Below are positions 31,612 to 40,346 of a DNA stretch of 43,038 bases, one piece after another. The number at the start of each line of letters is the position of its first letter. Position 1 is the first letter of the stretch. Under the pieces are notes generated by a model. The model saw only the letters and a program-made list of their open reading frames with translations. It searched no databases and was not told where the DNA came from. The translations under genes were made by a program, and so were the position numbers. Source of the stretch: CAZYBU01 sp964645775 (GTDB lineage Bacteria; Spirochaetota; UBA4802; UBA5550); contig CAZYBU010000030.1 in NCBI GenBank assembly GCA_964645775.1, forward strand, positions 1 through 43,038, read 5' to 3'.

Positions 31612-34242
31612 ATGATGACCGTTAACGAACTCAGACGAGCTTTCATAGATTATTTCCGAAACAGGGAGCACCGCATTGTGCCTTCCAGCTCCCTTATTCC
31701 GAAAGACGATCCGACCCTTCTCTTTACCACGGCCGGCATGGTGCAATTCAAACCGATGTTCGCCGGTACGGTAGAGCTCGAATACACCCGGGCTGCCACC
31801 GTCCAGAAATGCCTGCGGACCAGTGACCTGGAAAATGTAGGCCGGACAAAACGGCATATGACCTTTTTCGAGATGCTGGGCAACTTCTCCTTCGGAGATT
31901 ACTTCAAGAAGGAAGCCATCACGTACGCATGGGACTTTTCCACATCCGTAATCGATTTTGATCCTGAGAAAATCTGGATTTCCATTTACCATGAAGACAA
32001 TGAGGCCTTTGATATATGGAATAAGACCATCGGCGTTCCTGCTGATCGGATTGTCCGTCTGGGAAAGGAAGACAATTTCTGGGGACCGGCAGGTGACAGC
32101 GGCGCCTGCGGACCCTGTTCCGAACTCTACCTGGACAGGGGGGAGAAATACGGCTGCGGTTCCCCTGAATGTAAGCCGGGATGTGACTGCGAACGGTTTC
32201 TTGAATACTGGAACCTGGTTTTTAATCAGTTTCATCAGGATACAGAAGGGAATCTCCATCCTCTACCTCAAACAGGAATCGATACCGGCATGGGACTGGA
32301 GAGGCTGGCCACCCTGGTTCAGGGGGTCGATTCCGTGTTCGAAACCGATGAGATGCAGACCCTGATTACCTTTGTATGCAGTGAACATAACCTGGTCTAT
32401 GAAGATGAGAACATCATTCCCATTAACGTCATCATTGAACACGCGCGGGCCATAACCTTTGCCATGTCCGACGGGGTCTATCCTTCCAATGAAGGAAGGG
32501 GATATATTCTCCGTCGGATACTCCGCAGGGCTCTCCGTTTCAGCCGGCAGCTGGGAATCCGCGAGCCTTTCCTCTACCGGCTGGTGGATCCCCTTATCTC
32601 CATCATGGGTGAGTTTTACCCGGAGATAACAGAGACCGTGAAGACCATCCGTTCTGTTATCGAATCCGAAGAGAAACGTTTCCTCGAGACCCTGGAAAAT
32701 GGAATGATTAAGATCGAAGAGACCCTGACAAAACTTAAGAATGCAAGAAAGACCACCTTCCCCGGCAAAGACGCCTTTGTCCTCTATGACACCTTCGGTT
32801 TTCCCCTGGAGATGACCGTGGAAATGGCCGCGGAAGAGGGACTCCAGGTGAACACCCGTGAATTTGAAGAATACATGGATACGCAGCGTCAGAGAGGCAA
32901 GGAGAGCTGGAAGGGGACTGATCTTAACCAGGATACGATCCTGGACTCCCTGGCCACTGAATGTGGAGAGACCACCTTTACCGGTTATGAACAGGAGAGA
33001 GGAGAGAGCGTTATCCTCTCTCTTGCCAGTGTTAATGAATTGACCGACTCCCTGACAGAGGGACAGCGGGGATACCTGGTTTTAAAAGAGACACCCTTCT
33101 ACGCAGAATCGGGCGGGCAGGTTGGAGACACAGGCGAAGTCACCTCTCCGGAGGGCTCCTTCTTCGTGGAAGACACGGTTAAACGGAACCAGACCTTCGT
33201 CCATGTGGGCAGGATCACCCGGGGTGTGTTCCGTAAGGGAGACCAGGTGACGGCATCCATTGACAGTATCCAGAGAAATCTGACCCGAGCCAATCATACG
33301 GCAACCCACCTTCTCCAGACGGCCCTGAAACGCCACGTGGGAGAACACGTGAAGCAGGCCGGTTCCCTTGTCTCGCCGGAGCGTCTCCGTTTCGATTTTA
33401 ACCACTTCGAGTCTCTCACGGAGGAACAGATCCAGGATATTGAAAACGAGGTGAATACCTGCATCTGGGAATACAGACCCGTAACCACGGGAGTCATGTC
33501 CCTTCAGGCAGCTCTGAAAGAAGGGGCTCTGGCCGTTTTCGATGAAAAGTACGAAAACATTGTTCGGGTGGTCACGGTGGAAGGATACAGCAAGGAGCTC
33601 TGCGGAGGGACCCATGTATCCAACACAGGGGAAATTGGACTTTTCAAGATCATCCGTGAGGCATCACCGGGCGCAGGAATGCGCCGTATCGAGGCCATTA
33701 CCCTGAAAAGTATCCTTGATCGCTACCGGGACATGGAGTCGGTCATTACACAATTCGAGGAGATACTCAATACCGGGATATCAGACCTTGTTCGAAAGGT
33801 GGAAGACCTTGTGGAAGCAAACCGTTCCCTGGAAAAGGATATCTCCCGGCTTAAGAAAGAACAACTCACATCCAACCTTGATGACATACTGTCAGGTGCA
33901 GAAGAAAACAATGGAGTGACTGTTATCTCCCGGGTTCTTAACGGAGCCACAGTTGATGATCTGAGAACTCTTTCCGACGATGTAAGGGCCCGTAAACAGA
34001 ATTCCGTAGTCCTGCTCGCATCTCCCCAGAAGTCGAAGGTCCTTCTTCTCTTCGCGGCGACCAGTAAGGCCGTCGAACAGGGTATTCACTGCGGCAACCT
34101 GGTAAAGGAGATTGCTCCGCTTGTGGGCGGCAAAGGTGGGGGGCGACCTGACATGGCCCAGGCGGGAGGGAGTGACCCATCCTCCCTGGATAATGCCATG
34201 AACAAGGCCAGAGAAAAAGCCGTGGAGATGGTATCATTCTGA
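31612..34242 (+). CDS. alaS: Alanyl-tRNA synthetase
   Basis: AlaS charges tRNA-Ala. The 876-residue product is full length: class II catalytic domain with motif 1-3 regions (FTTAGMVQFKPMF, MTFFEMLGNFSFGDYFK), the cysteine-rich insert CGPCSELYLDRG-CKPGCDCER, the editing domain with zinc ligands HTATH (H562, H566) and CGGTH (C664, H668), and a C-terminal oligomerisation/DHHA1 domain ending GGKGGGRPDMAQAGG. AGGGA lies about 10 bases before the first of two ATGs (31612, 31615). It follows recX by 77 bases. No internal truncation or frameshift was seen. Confidence 0.97.
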   Translation: MMTVNELRRAFIDYFRNREHRIVPSSSLIPKDDPTLLFTTAGMVQFKPMFAGTVELEYTRAATVQKCLRTSDLENVGRTKRHMTFFEMLGNFSFGDYFKKEAITYAWDFSTSVIDFDPEKIWISIYHEDNEAFDIWNKTIGVPADRIVRLGKEDNFWGPAGDSGACGPCSELYLDRGEKYGCGSPECKPGCDCERFLEYWNLVFNQFHQDTEGNLHPLPQTGIDTGMGLERLATLVQGVDSVFETDEMQTLITFVCSEHNLVYEDENIIPINVIIEHARAITFAMSDGVYPSNEGRGYILRRILRRALRFSRQLGIREPFLYRLVDPLISIMGEFYPEITETVKTIRSVIESEEKRFLETLENGMIKIEETLTKLKNARKTTFPGKDAFVLYDTFGFPLEMTVEMAAEEGLQVNTREFEEYMDTQRQRGKESWKGTDLNQDTILDSLATECGETTFTGYEQERGESVILSLASVNELTDSLTEGQRGYLVLKETPFYAESGGQVGDTGEVTSPEGSFFVEDTVKRNQTFVHVGRITRGVFRKGDQVTASIDSIQRNLTRANHTATHLLQTALKRHVGEHVKQAGSLVSPERLRFDFNHFESLTEEQIQDIENEVNTCIWEYRPVTTGVMSLQAALKEGALAVFDEKYENIVRVVTVEGYSKELCGGTHVSNTGEIGLFKIIREASPGAGMRRIEAITLKSILDRYRDMESVITQFEEILNTGISDLVRKVEDLVEANRSLEKDISRLKKEQLTSNLDDILSGAEENNGVTVISRVLNGATVDDLRTLSDDVRARKQNSVVLLASPQKSKVLLLFAATSKAVEQGIHCGNLVKEIAPLVGGKGGGRPDMAQAGGSDPSSLDNAMNKAREKAVEMVSF

Positions 34243-34407
34243 TCCATTCCTGAAACCTGAACCGTAAGCAAGACCAGGGATATCTCCTTCCCTGCCGGAG
34301 TTCGAGACATAAAATGGTTGATCTTTTTCCCATTTTACCGCATCCTTTCGTTCCCATTTGATTATTTGTCAGTCACAGTATTGAAGTCTTCAGCCAGGAG
34401 CCGTTCC

Positions 34408-34869
34408 ATGAGCGATTACGATGTCTATTCCAGGTATCTTGTCCGTTCGGTCAGTCATATTTTTAAAAACTTCCTGGATGACCAGGAGGTGGAAGAAGTA
34501 TATGAAACCCAGTGTGACGGAAATTATTCTCAGGTTGCCGTTGAATTTAAGGGGAGCATGATAGGAGAGATTATAATTAATCTTCCCCCGAATACCCTGA
34601 AAGGTATTACAAGGAAATTTATACAGAAAAATGACAGCCGGGTGATAAACCGGAGCAAGAAGGACGTCGCCGGTGAGCTCGCAAACCTGATTACCGGAAC
34701 TTTCGCCAATCAGCTCCAGTATGCCGATCACTACCTGAGGCTTTCCCCGCCTGAGCACGACGACGACCCTCTTACCGTTAAGGCGCTCTATGACAACATC
34801 AATCTCTCTTTCCATTCCCACTACGGTGGATTCGATATTGACCTCTATTTCAGGGATGCGGATGAGTGA
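34408..34869 (+). CDS. CheX-like chemotaxis phosphatase domain protein
   Basis: A 153-residue single-domain protein of the CheC/CheX/FliY fold group. CheX removes phosphate from CheY-P. The catalytic-type motif is DVAGELANLITGTFANQL, with E90 and N93, the E-x-x-N pair typical of the active helix, then G97 and N101. The IGEIIINLPP strand before it is also typical. Start ATG 34408 is supported by AGGAG 7 bases upstream; the longer frame from 34318 lacks a ribosome binding site. No CheY or CheA is nearby. Its stop overlaps the next gene's ATG by one base (TGATG), so it is coupled to a transporter and glycerate kinase, an unusual setting for CheX. Confidence 0.82.
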   Translation: MSDYDVYSRYLVRSVSHIFKNFLDDQEVEEVYETQCDGNYSQVAVEFKGSMIGEIIINLPPNTLKGITRKFIQKNDSRVINRSKKDVAGELANLITGTFANQLQYADHYLRLSPPEHDDDPLTVKALYDNINLSFHSHYGGFDIDLYFRDADE

Positions 34870-36626
34870 TGCGACCCCTTGACTGGACCATAGTACTTCT
34901 CTATTTTTCCATAAACCTTCTCATCGCCTGGTTCCTGAGAAGAAGGGCTTCCCGCAGCCGGGAGGACTTTTTTCTATCGGGACGAAAGCTTCCCTGGTGG
35001 CTGGCCGGAACCACCATGGTGGCAACCACTTTTGCCGCGGACACTCCCCTTGCAGTGACGGAACTTGTGGCCACAAAGGGTATAGCCGGTAACTGGCTCT
35101 GGTGGAATATGGTTGCCGGCACGATACTGACGGTTTTTTTCTTCTCCCGTCTCTGGAGGCGTTCCGGTGTTATGACCGACGTTGAATTCATCGAGATACG
35201 CTATTCCGGAAAACCGGCCGCCTTTCTAAGGGGCTTCCGTTCCCTCTACCTGGGCGTGTTCATGAATGTCATCATCATGGGATGGGTCAACGTTGCCCTG
35301 GCGGAAATTCTTATAACGATCTTTAACGTTCCTGAAAACCAGATCATCTGGATAATCGGCGGCGCCATGCTTCTGGTTGGCCTCTATTCGGCCCTGGCCG
35401 GTCTCTGGGGTATCGTCTTCACGGACGCATTTCAATTTATCATTGCCATGGCTGGAAGCATCATCCTCGCTTTGACGGTCCTGGACCTGCCGGCCGTTGG
35501 AGGCATGGAGGGACTCATGATGTCCCTGCCGGCTGACACCTTCCGCCTCCTTCCCCGTATTGAATCAGGAGATGTGGCTGCGGGTCTTATCATGACCCTT
35601 TCGGTTTCAGCCCTGGCCGCCCATCTTCTTGTTCAGTGGTGGGCTTCCTGGTATCCCGGCTCGGAACCGGGAGGGGGAGGTTACATCGCCCAGAGAATGC
35701 TATCAGCCAAAGACGAAGGACATTCCCAGCTTGCCACCCTCTGGTTCAGTATAGCCCATTTCGCCCTGCGTCCCTGGCCCTGGATCATCGTCGCCCTGGC
35801 TACCCTTGTCCTCTATCCGGAACTGGGTACGGATGAGAAGAAGGCCGGTTTTGTCATGGCTATGCGTGATTATCTCCCGGCCGGTCTCCTGGGTCTCCTG
35901 GTGGCCGCATTTCTGGCAGCCTACATGTCGACCATATCCACTCACCTGAACTGGGGGACATCATACATCGTCCATGACTTCTATGCCCGATTCTTTAACA
36001 GGAACAGCAGTGAGAAAAATCTGGTCCGCCTCTCCCGTTTTGTAACTCTTTTTCTTGTGCTGCTTGCCACCCTTCTCGTTCTGGTCATTAAAACCATCGC
36101 AGGAGCCTGGGCCTTTATTATTGAGTGCGGTGCCGGTCTGGGACTTGTTCTTATTCTACGCTGGTACTGGTGGAGGGTGAACGCCTGGTCCGAAATTACT
36201 GCCATGGTGGTCCCCTTCTTTGTCTACGGAGCCAATCGGCTTTTCATCGGGATTGAGTTCCCACGCAGTCTTTTCCTGATCGTAGGAATAACGACCCTGA
36301 GCTGGATCGCCGTCACGTTTCTTACCGCCCCTACAGACAGGAGCCATCTCATTCAGTTTTACCGAAAAATAAGACCTTCCGGCCCGGGCTGGAATCGTAT
36401 CCGCAATGAAGAAGATCTTCCCGCTCCTCTTGATCCGGGTATGGTCTATCTCCTGATTAACTGGTTGTCCGGAACAATTTTGGTCTACGCTTCCCTTTTT
36501 TCTATCGGTAAACTTATCATGGGAGAAAAGATACAGGGACTGATACTGGGGGGAGTATCCATCCTGCTCCTTCTCTTCCTTATTCTGCGACTAACCCGCA
36601 CAGGGAGGAACTATGAATCCGCGTGA
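34869..36626 (+). CDS. Sodium:solute symporter (SSS family), long form
   Basis: A 585-residue inner-membrane protein with about 14 hydrophobic segments. The early SREDFFLSGRKLPWWLAG segment is the SSS family hallmark, and the AAFLAAYMSTISTHLNWGTSYIVHD stretch corresponds to the sodium-binding helix region. It is distinct from the symporter at 6825-8279, being 100 residues longer. The substrate is unknown; because it overlaps the glycerate kinase gene by 14 bases, glycerate or a related hydroxyacid is a reasonable guess, not proven. Start ATG 34869 overlaps the CheX stop; GTG 34866 is an alternative. Confidence 0.9.
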   Translation: MRPLDWTIVLLYFSINLLIAWFLRRRASRSREDFFLSGRKLPWWLAGTTMVATTFAADTPLAVTELVATKGIAGNWLWWNMVAGTILTVFFFSRLWRRSGVMTDVEFIEIRYSGKPAAFLRGFRSLYLGVFMNVIIMGWVNVALAEILITIFNVPENQIIWIIGGAMLLVGLYSALAGLWGIVFTDAFQFIIAMAGSIILALTVLDLPAVGGMEGLMMSLPADTFRLLPRIESGDVAAGLIMTLSVSALAAHLLVQWWASWYPGSEPGGGGYIAQRMLSAKDEGHSQLATLWFSIAHFALRPWPWIIVALATLVLYPELGTDEKKAGFVMAMRDYLPAGLLGLLVAAFLAAYMSTISTHLNWGTSYIVHDFYARFFNRNSSEKNLVRLSRFVTLFLVLLATLLVLVIKTIAGAWAFIIECGAGLGLVLILRWYWWRVNAWSEITAMVVPFFVYGANRLFIGIEFPRSLFLIVGITTLSWIAVTFLTAPTDRSHLIQFYRKIRPSGPGWNRIRNEEDLPAPLDPGMVYLLINWLSGTILVYASLFSIGKLIMGEKIQGLILGGVSILLLLFLILRLTRTGRNYESA

Positions 36627-37944
36627 CGACATCAAGGAAATCTATACTGCTGCCATTGATTCAGTTAACCCGTCAACGGCGCTAAAGAATTACCTCAGAA
36701 GAAAAGATAATCTTCTTATTCTCGCAGGAGAGAAAAAGGAAACAATATTTAATCTTAAGAATTATAACCGAATTCTTGTCGTCGGCGCCGGTAAGGCTAC
36801 AGCCCCCATGGCAAGCGCCCTTGAAGAGATCCTGGGCGACCGCATAAACATGGGAGGGGTGGTCGTAAAATACGGTCATACTCATCCTCTCAATATCATT
36901 GAGCTGATGGAAGGGGCACATCCCGTTCCGGATGAGGCAGGCGCCCAAGGAACAGCCCGACTTATAGAAATACTGGAAGACGCAAAGGAGAATGATCTGG
37001 TCATCTCCCTGATCTCGGGAGGTGGTTCCGCACTCATGCCCTCTCCACCTGATCCCATCACTCTGGAAGACAAAATGACCACGACCGACTTGCTGCTGAA
37101 AAGCGGGGCCGGTATTCATGAAATGAACGCTGTTCGGAAACACCTCTCCCGTACCAAAGGAGGAAACTGCGCACGGCTTGCCTGCCCGGCCACAGTCATC
37201 AACTGTATGATATCCGATGTGGTGGGTGACGCCATGGATGTCATAGCCTCCGGTCCCTTCGTGCCGGATACATCCAGCTTCAAAGACGTAGATGAGATCA
37301 TACAGGACTTTGGTCTCCAGGAAAGTATCCCGGAACAAGTTAAGAAACGGATAAAAGAGGGCATTGATGGTAAGCATCCTGAAAATCCCCGGTCCGGAGA
37401 CACGGTATTTGAAAAGGTCCACAATCGTATCATAGCCTCGAATATTATAGCCTGCAGAGCCGCCGCTAAAAAGGCGAATGAACTCGGGTACTCTTCCTGC
37501 ATCCTTTCATCACTGATCCAGGGAGACACCGCGGCCGCGGCGCGCTTTCACGCCGAGATTGCAATGGACAGCCGGGGCAACGGGCATCCTGTAGCGCCTC
37601 CCGGTTGTATTATCAGCGGCGGGGAGACTACCGTCGTGGTTAATGGAAATGGAAAGGGCGGACGCAATACGGAATTCGCCCTCCACGCCGCCCTTCACCT
37701 TAAGGGAGTTAATGGCATTTTTGCTGCCAGTATAGGGACGGATGGCAACGATGGCCCCACGGACGCGGCAGGCGCGCTTGCTGACGAAACAACTCTTGAA
37801 CGTGCAAAAGAGAAAGGTCTCGACCCCAAAAAATATGCTGCCGACAACGATTCCTATACCTTCTTTTCTGCTCTGGATGACCTTATCATGACAGGTCCAA
37901 CCAACACAAATGTCATGGATATCCGAATTTTTATTATGCCCTGA
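36613..37944 (+). CDS. Glycerate 2-kinase (MOFRL family)
   Basis: The family phosphorylates D-glycerate to 2-phosphoglycerate with ATP, feeding it into lower glycolysis. The 443-residue product has the N-terminal LVVGAGKATAPMA motif, GAHPVPDEAG, the ISGGGSAL phosphate-binding segment (residues 136-143) and the C-terminal MOFRL domain (GGETTVVVNGNGKGGRNTEFAL, then SIGTDGNDGPTDAAGA). Length is typical. GGGAGGA precedes the ATG by about 5 bases. It overlaps the upstream symporter by 14 bases, so transport and phosphorylation may act in sequence. Confidence 0.93.
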   Translation: MNPRDDIKEIYTAAIDSVNPSTALKNYLRRKDNLLILAGEKKETIFNLKNYNRILVVGAGKATAPMASALEEILGDRINMGGVVVKYGHTHPLNIIELMEGAHPVPDEAGAQGTARLIEILEDAKENDLVISLISGGGSALMPSPPDPITLEDKMTTTDLLLKSGAGIHEMNAVRKHLSRTKGGNCARLACPATVINCMISDVVGDAMDVIASGPFVPDTSSFKDVDEIIQDFGLQESIPEQVKKRIKEGIDGKHPENPRSGDTVFEKVHNRIIASNIIACRAAAKKANELGYSSCILSSLIQGDTAAAARFHAEIAMDSRGNGHPVAPPGCIISGGETTVVVNGNGKGGRNTEFALHAALHLKGVNGIFAASIGTDGNDGPTDAAGALADETTLERAKEKGLDPKKYAADNDSYTFFSALDDLIMTGPTNTNVMDIRIFIMP

Positions 37945-38043
37945 CCAGATTATTCCCTATATTTGGTAATGTAAAGGGTATCATGTGCCGATATTTATTA
38001 TTGACATGTACCAAATTATTGGAAGAAATCCAAAAAAAAGGTT

Positions 38044-38068
38044 GCTAGGGACCGTTTTGTTCCTTAGC
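38044..38068 (+). other. Stem-loop between glycerate kinase and next gene
   Basis: GCTAGGGA (38044-38051) and TCCTTAGC (38061-38068) pair over 8 bases with one G-U wobble around a 9-base loop. Only a weak T-rich tail (TTAGATTTT) follows, so it may be a poor terminator or part of the leader of the gene at 38122. The 38001-38006 TTGACA just upstream lacks a fitting -10. Confidence 0.3.
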
Positions 38069-38121
38069 TTAGATTTTCGGCATGGATGCCGGAATTTATA
38101 CTGTTTTTCAGGAGAAGCGGC

Positions 38122-38922
38122 ATGAAACATTCAATGCTTCGTAAGATTATAACATTTTCAATCCTCCTTCTGTTCCTTTCGGTGACTTTCGGTATAGCTC
38201 AGGATCAGGAAAAAGATAAGGATCAAGATCCCCAGCGTAATCCTGATGGGACCTATACCTCGGAAAAATATGATGAAGCGGAACGACCCGAAGATTCCTA
38301 CCTTGCAAAGTTCCACGCCCAGGATGTTGTTCAGAAACTTTCCAAGCGGAACCTTGAACAGATATATCTGCTGAAGGTAATCGTTTCCAACTTCCCGGAC
38401 AAGGGATGGAAAGAAGAATATGATAAGGTCTACGACGGTTATAAGGACGCTATGGAGTTCTATTATAAGCGTAATATCATCTATGCCCGGGTAGAATTCG
38501 AAAACAACCGAAAGGCAATTCGTGACCTCATGCAGAAAATCGCTGATGATTATAAAAAAGAAACAAACGATCTTCTTGCCCAGTGTGCTGAGGAGATTCT
38601 TGAACTGCACCTGAAAGCCACTACCCTTTCCGATCCCAACAAGAGTAGAGAACTGGAAAGGAACCAGATGAGGCTTCGGGTTGGATACGGGCAGTATGAC
38701 GATGCCATTTCTGCCATAATTGACAAAAAGTTCGAAACCGCTATCTACCATTTCAGGGTAGCCAAGGGATATGGTATCAATATTCTGGAAGAACTGGCGG
38801 CTCCGGAAAAGCGTAAAGAGATAAGCGAAAAGTACAAGTATCACAAGGCTGATAACCTTAACCGTATCTATGACAAGGAAAAGAGGGATCAGGCACCCTC
38901 AAACGAGAACCAGCCTCAATAA
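38122..38922 (+). CDS. Exported helical protein of unknown function
   Basis: A 266-residue protein with a signal peptide (about 1-26; basic MKHSMLRK, hydrophobic ITFSILLLFLSVTFGIA, likely cleavage before QDQ). The mature part begins with a charged Asp/Lys stretch and is otherwise mostly alpha helical (KEEYDKVYDGYKDAMEFYYKRN, AISAIIDKKFETAIYHFRVAKGYG), with a tetratricopeptide-like feel but no clear TPR consensus. It ends in an Asn/Gln-rich tail. I recognise no family. AGGAG lies before ATG 38122 at a good distance. It is followed by a terminator and stands alone as a transcript. Periplasmic location is expected. Confidence 0.7.
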   Translation: MKHSMLRKIITFSILLLFLSVTFGIAQDQEKDKDQDPQRNPDGTYTSEKYDEAERPEDSYLAKFHAQDVVQKLSKRNLEQIYLLKVIVSNFPDKGWKEEYDKVYDGYKDAMEFYYKRNIIYARVEFENNRKAIRDLMQKIADDYKKETNDLLAQCAEEILELHLKATTLSDPNKSRELERNQMRLRVGYGQYDDAISAIIDKKFETAIYHFRVAKGYGINILEELAAPEKRKEISEKYKYHKADNLNRIYDKEKRDQAPSNENQPQ

Positions 38923-38944
38923 TACCTTTCAGGAAAGAAACGCT

Positions 38945-38977
38945 GGGGGAGGGTAGTCATATACCCCCCCCTTTTTT
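38945..38977 (+). terminator. Strong terminator
   Basis: GGGGG-A-GGGTA (38945-38955) pairs with TACCCCCCCC (38962-38971) with a single bulged A around a 6-base loop, followed by six T's (38972-38977). It ends the exported-protein gene and lies only 10 bases before the amidase start codon. Confidence 0.88.
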
Positions 38978-38987
38978 ATGTCTGCCT

Positions 38988-40346
38988 ATGCGGTACGTGA
39001 AAGCAATTATCTATGTCTCCATCTTTGTACTGATCCTGTTCAACTGGGAGGAAGTAAAGGAACCATCTATTCCCGTTTACAGGGTAATAATTGATCCGGG
39101 TCATGGGGGCCTCTCCATTAGGCCCAGGTCGAAACATGGGGACAGGTATGATCATGTCACGAATCGCTATCTTCAATCCTACAGGGACGGCGCCTCTTCG
39201 CATGGATTCGTAGAACACCTGCTGGTCTACAGGATTGCCGAGCGTGTCCAGAAATATCTCGAAGCCTGCGCTCCTGACGGGGACTTCCTTCCCATGAAAC
39301 GTGTGATCGAAGGATTATCATCCCGTTCACCTGCAAGGATATATATTACGTCCAGTCTCAGTCGTCCTCCATCCCTCAATCGAGGGGATGAAAAGAGACT
39401 TGATGATCCCAATAAGGACTACAGATTATTCGACGCTCCGGATGGCTCCGGAGGCATCAACCCGGGTAGAATATCGAACATCAATGCCAGGCATCCGCAC
39501 CTTGTCGTTTCCCTCCACTGTGCTACAAATGCCCCGGCCGACTACAGGGCCATGAACCCGATACTCTGTCCGCCTCCATCTTTAATGAAAAAAGGTTTGG
39601 ATTATTTGACGAAAAAGACTAAAGACAAATCATTTTTTACACGTTCACCTTATTATTCCACATGGTTTAAGGAAAACACAAGAAGAACGAATTTTCAGTG
39701 GTTTCTGAGCGATGTTTCCCAGTACTACACGGGCTTTCCCTTAGAGAAAAGTGGACATATAGATCTTAATGATTTCCACGGATACCGGCACAATATGATT
39801 ACATGGAAATACAGTGACCCTCCTGGATGGGAAGACCTTGCCCCGCATCATATTCCCCATACAAGATGGTCCATGAACTACAGGGACGTTCTCCTTGATG
39901 GTCCTTTCTGGGAACGTGAATTTTCTGTGTATGAGGAGTACCGGCGCGGAAGTGGACCTGAAGATATTGGAGGTGATAACGCCTATGCCAGTTATGAGAT
40001 CATTCGCTACATTCTTCTTGCAATGCAAAAATCAGGTACCTATCAAGGATACCATGAACCGGGAAAGCCCTACGTAACGATATGGTCTTTACCTCAACAT
40101 GTTAACGCTATTACCGCCTACCTGGAGCTGGGATATTTCGGTCGAAGAAAAGACCGAAAGATGTTCCGTGAGGCCCTGGATGATATTGCCAGGGGAATCG
40201 CCGCCGGTATCTATTCGCTCCTGGCCGGCATGGAGCCGGTGCAGGGTAATTACCGGTATCTTCCAAAAGGAAAAAGTATTGATTTTTCAAAATATTCCAT
40301 TTCACCTTCAAAAAGCTATTTTGATATTGTCACGGAAAGCCCATGA
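38988..40346 (+). CDS. N-acetylmuramoyl-L-alanine amidase-like protein (Amidase_3) with long C-terminal part
   Basis: A 452-residue protein with one N-terminal membrane anchor (about 5-18), so it faces the periplasm. It shows the Amidase_3 zinc-site pattern: VIIDPGHGG (H39), a glutamate at E76 in GFVEHLLVYRIAE, and VSLHCAT (H177), suggesting cleavage of the lactyl-peptide bond in peptidoglycan. The catalytic C-terminal glutamate is not clearly placed. The spacing between the zinc ligands (about 100 residues) exceeds the usual value because of a loop that includes SSRSPARIYITSS, and residues about 185-452 form an extra domain I cannot assign. No ribosome binding site precedes the ATG. It overlaps the HtrA gene by 4 bases. 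Confidence 0.72.
   Translation: MRYVKAIIYVSIFVLILFNWEEVKEPSIPVYRVIIDPGHGGLSIRPRSKHGDRYDHVTNRYLQSYRDGASSHGFVEHLLVYRIAERVQKYLEACAPDGDFLPMKRVIEGLSSRSPARIYITSSLSRPPSLNRGDEKRLDDPNKDYRLFDAPDGSGGINPGRISNINARHPHLVVSLHCATNAPADYRAMNPILCPPPSLMKKGLDYLTKKTKDKSFFTRSPYYSTWFKENTRRTNFQWFLSDVSQYYTGFPLEKSGHIDLNDFHGYRHNMITWKYSDPPGWEDLAPHHIPHTRWSMNYRDVLLDGPFWEREFSVYEEYRRGSGPEDIGGDNAYASYEIIRYILLAMQKSGTYQGYHEPGKPYVTIWSLPQHVNAITAYLELGYFGRRKDRKMFREALDDIARGIAAGIYSLLAGMEPVQGNYRYLPKGKSIDFSKYSISPSKSYFDIVTESP

Noticed and set aside
31531..32259. 242-codon open frame on the minus strand
   Set aside because: Antisense to the catalytic domain of alaS, which is full length and conserved.
34275..34337. Two stem-loops after alaS (CAGGGA/TCCCTG and TAAAATGG/CCATTTTA)
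   Set aside because: Short stems or long loops and no T-run; no evidence of a terminator or riboswitch.
38001..38029. TTGACA before the exported protein gene
   Set aside because: No acceptable -10 box lies 15-19 bases downstream.
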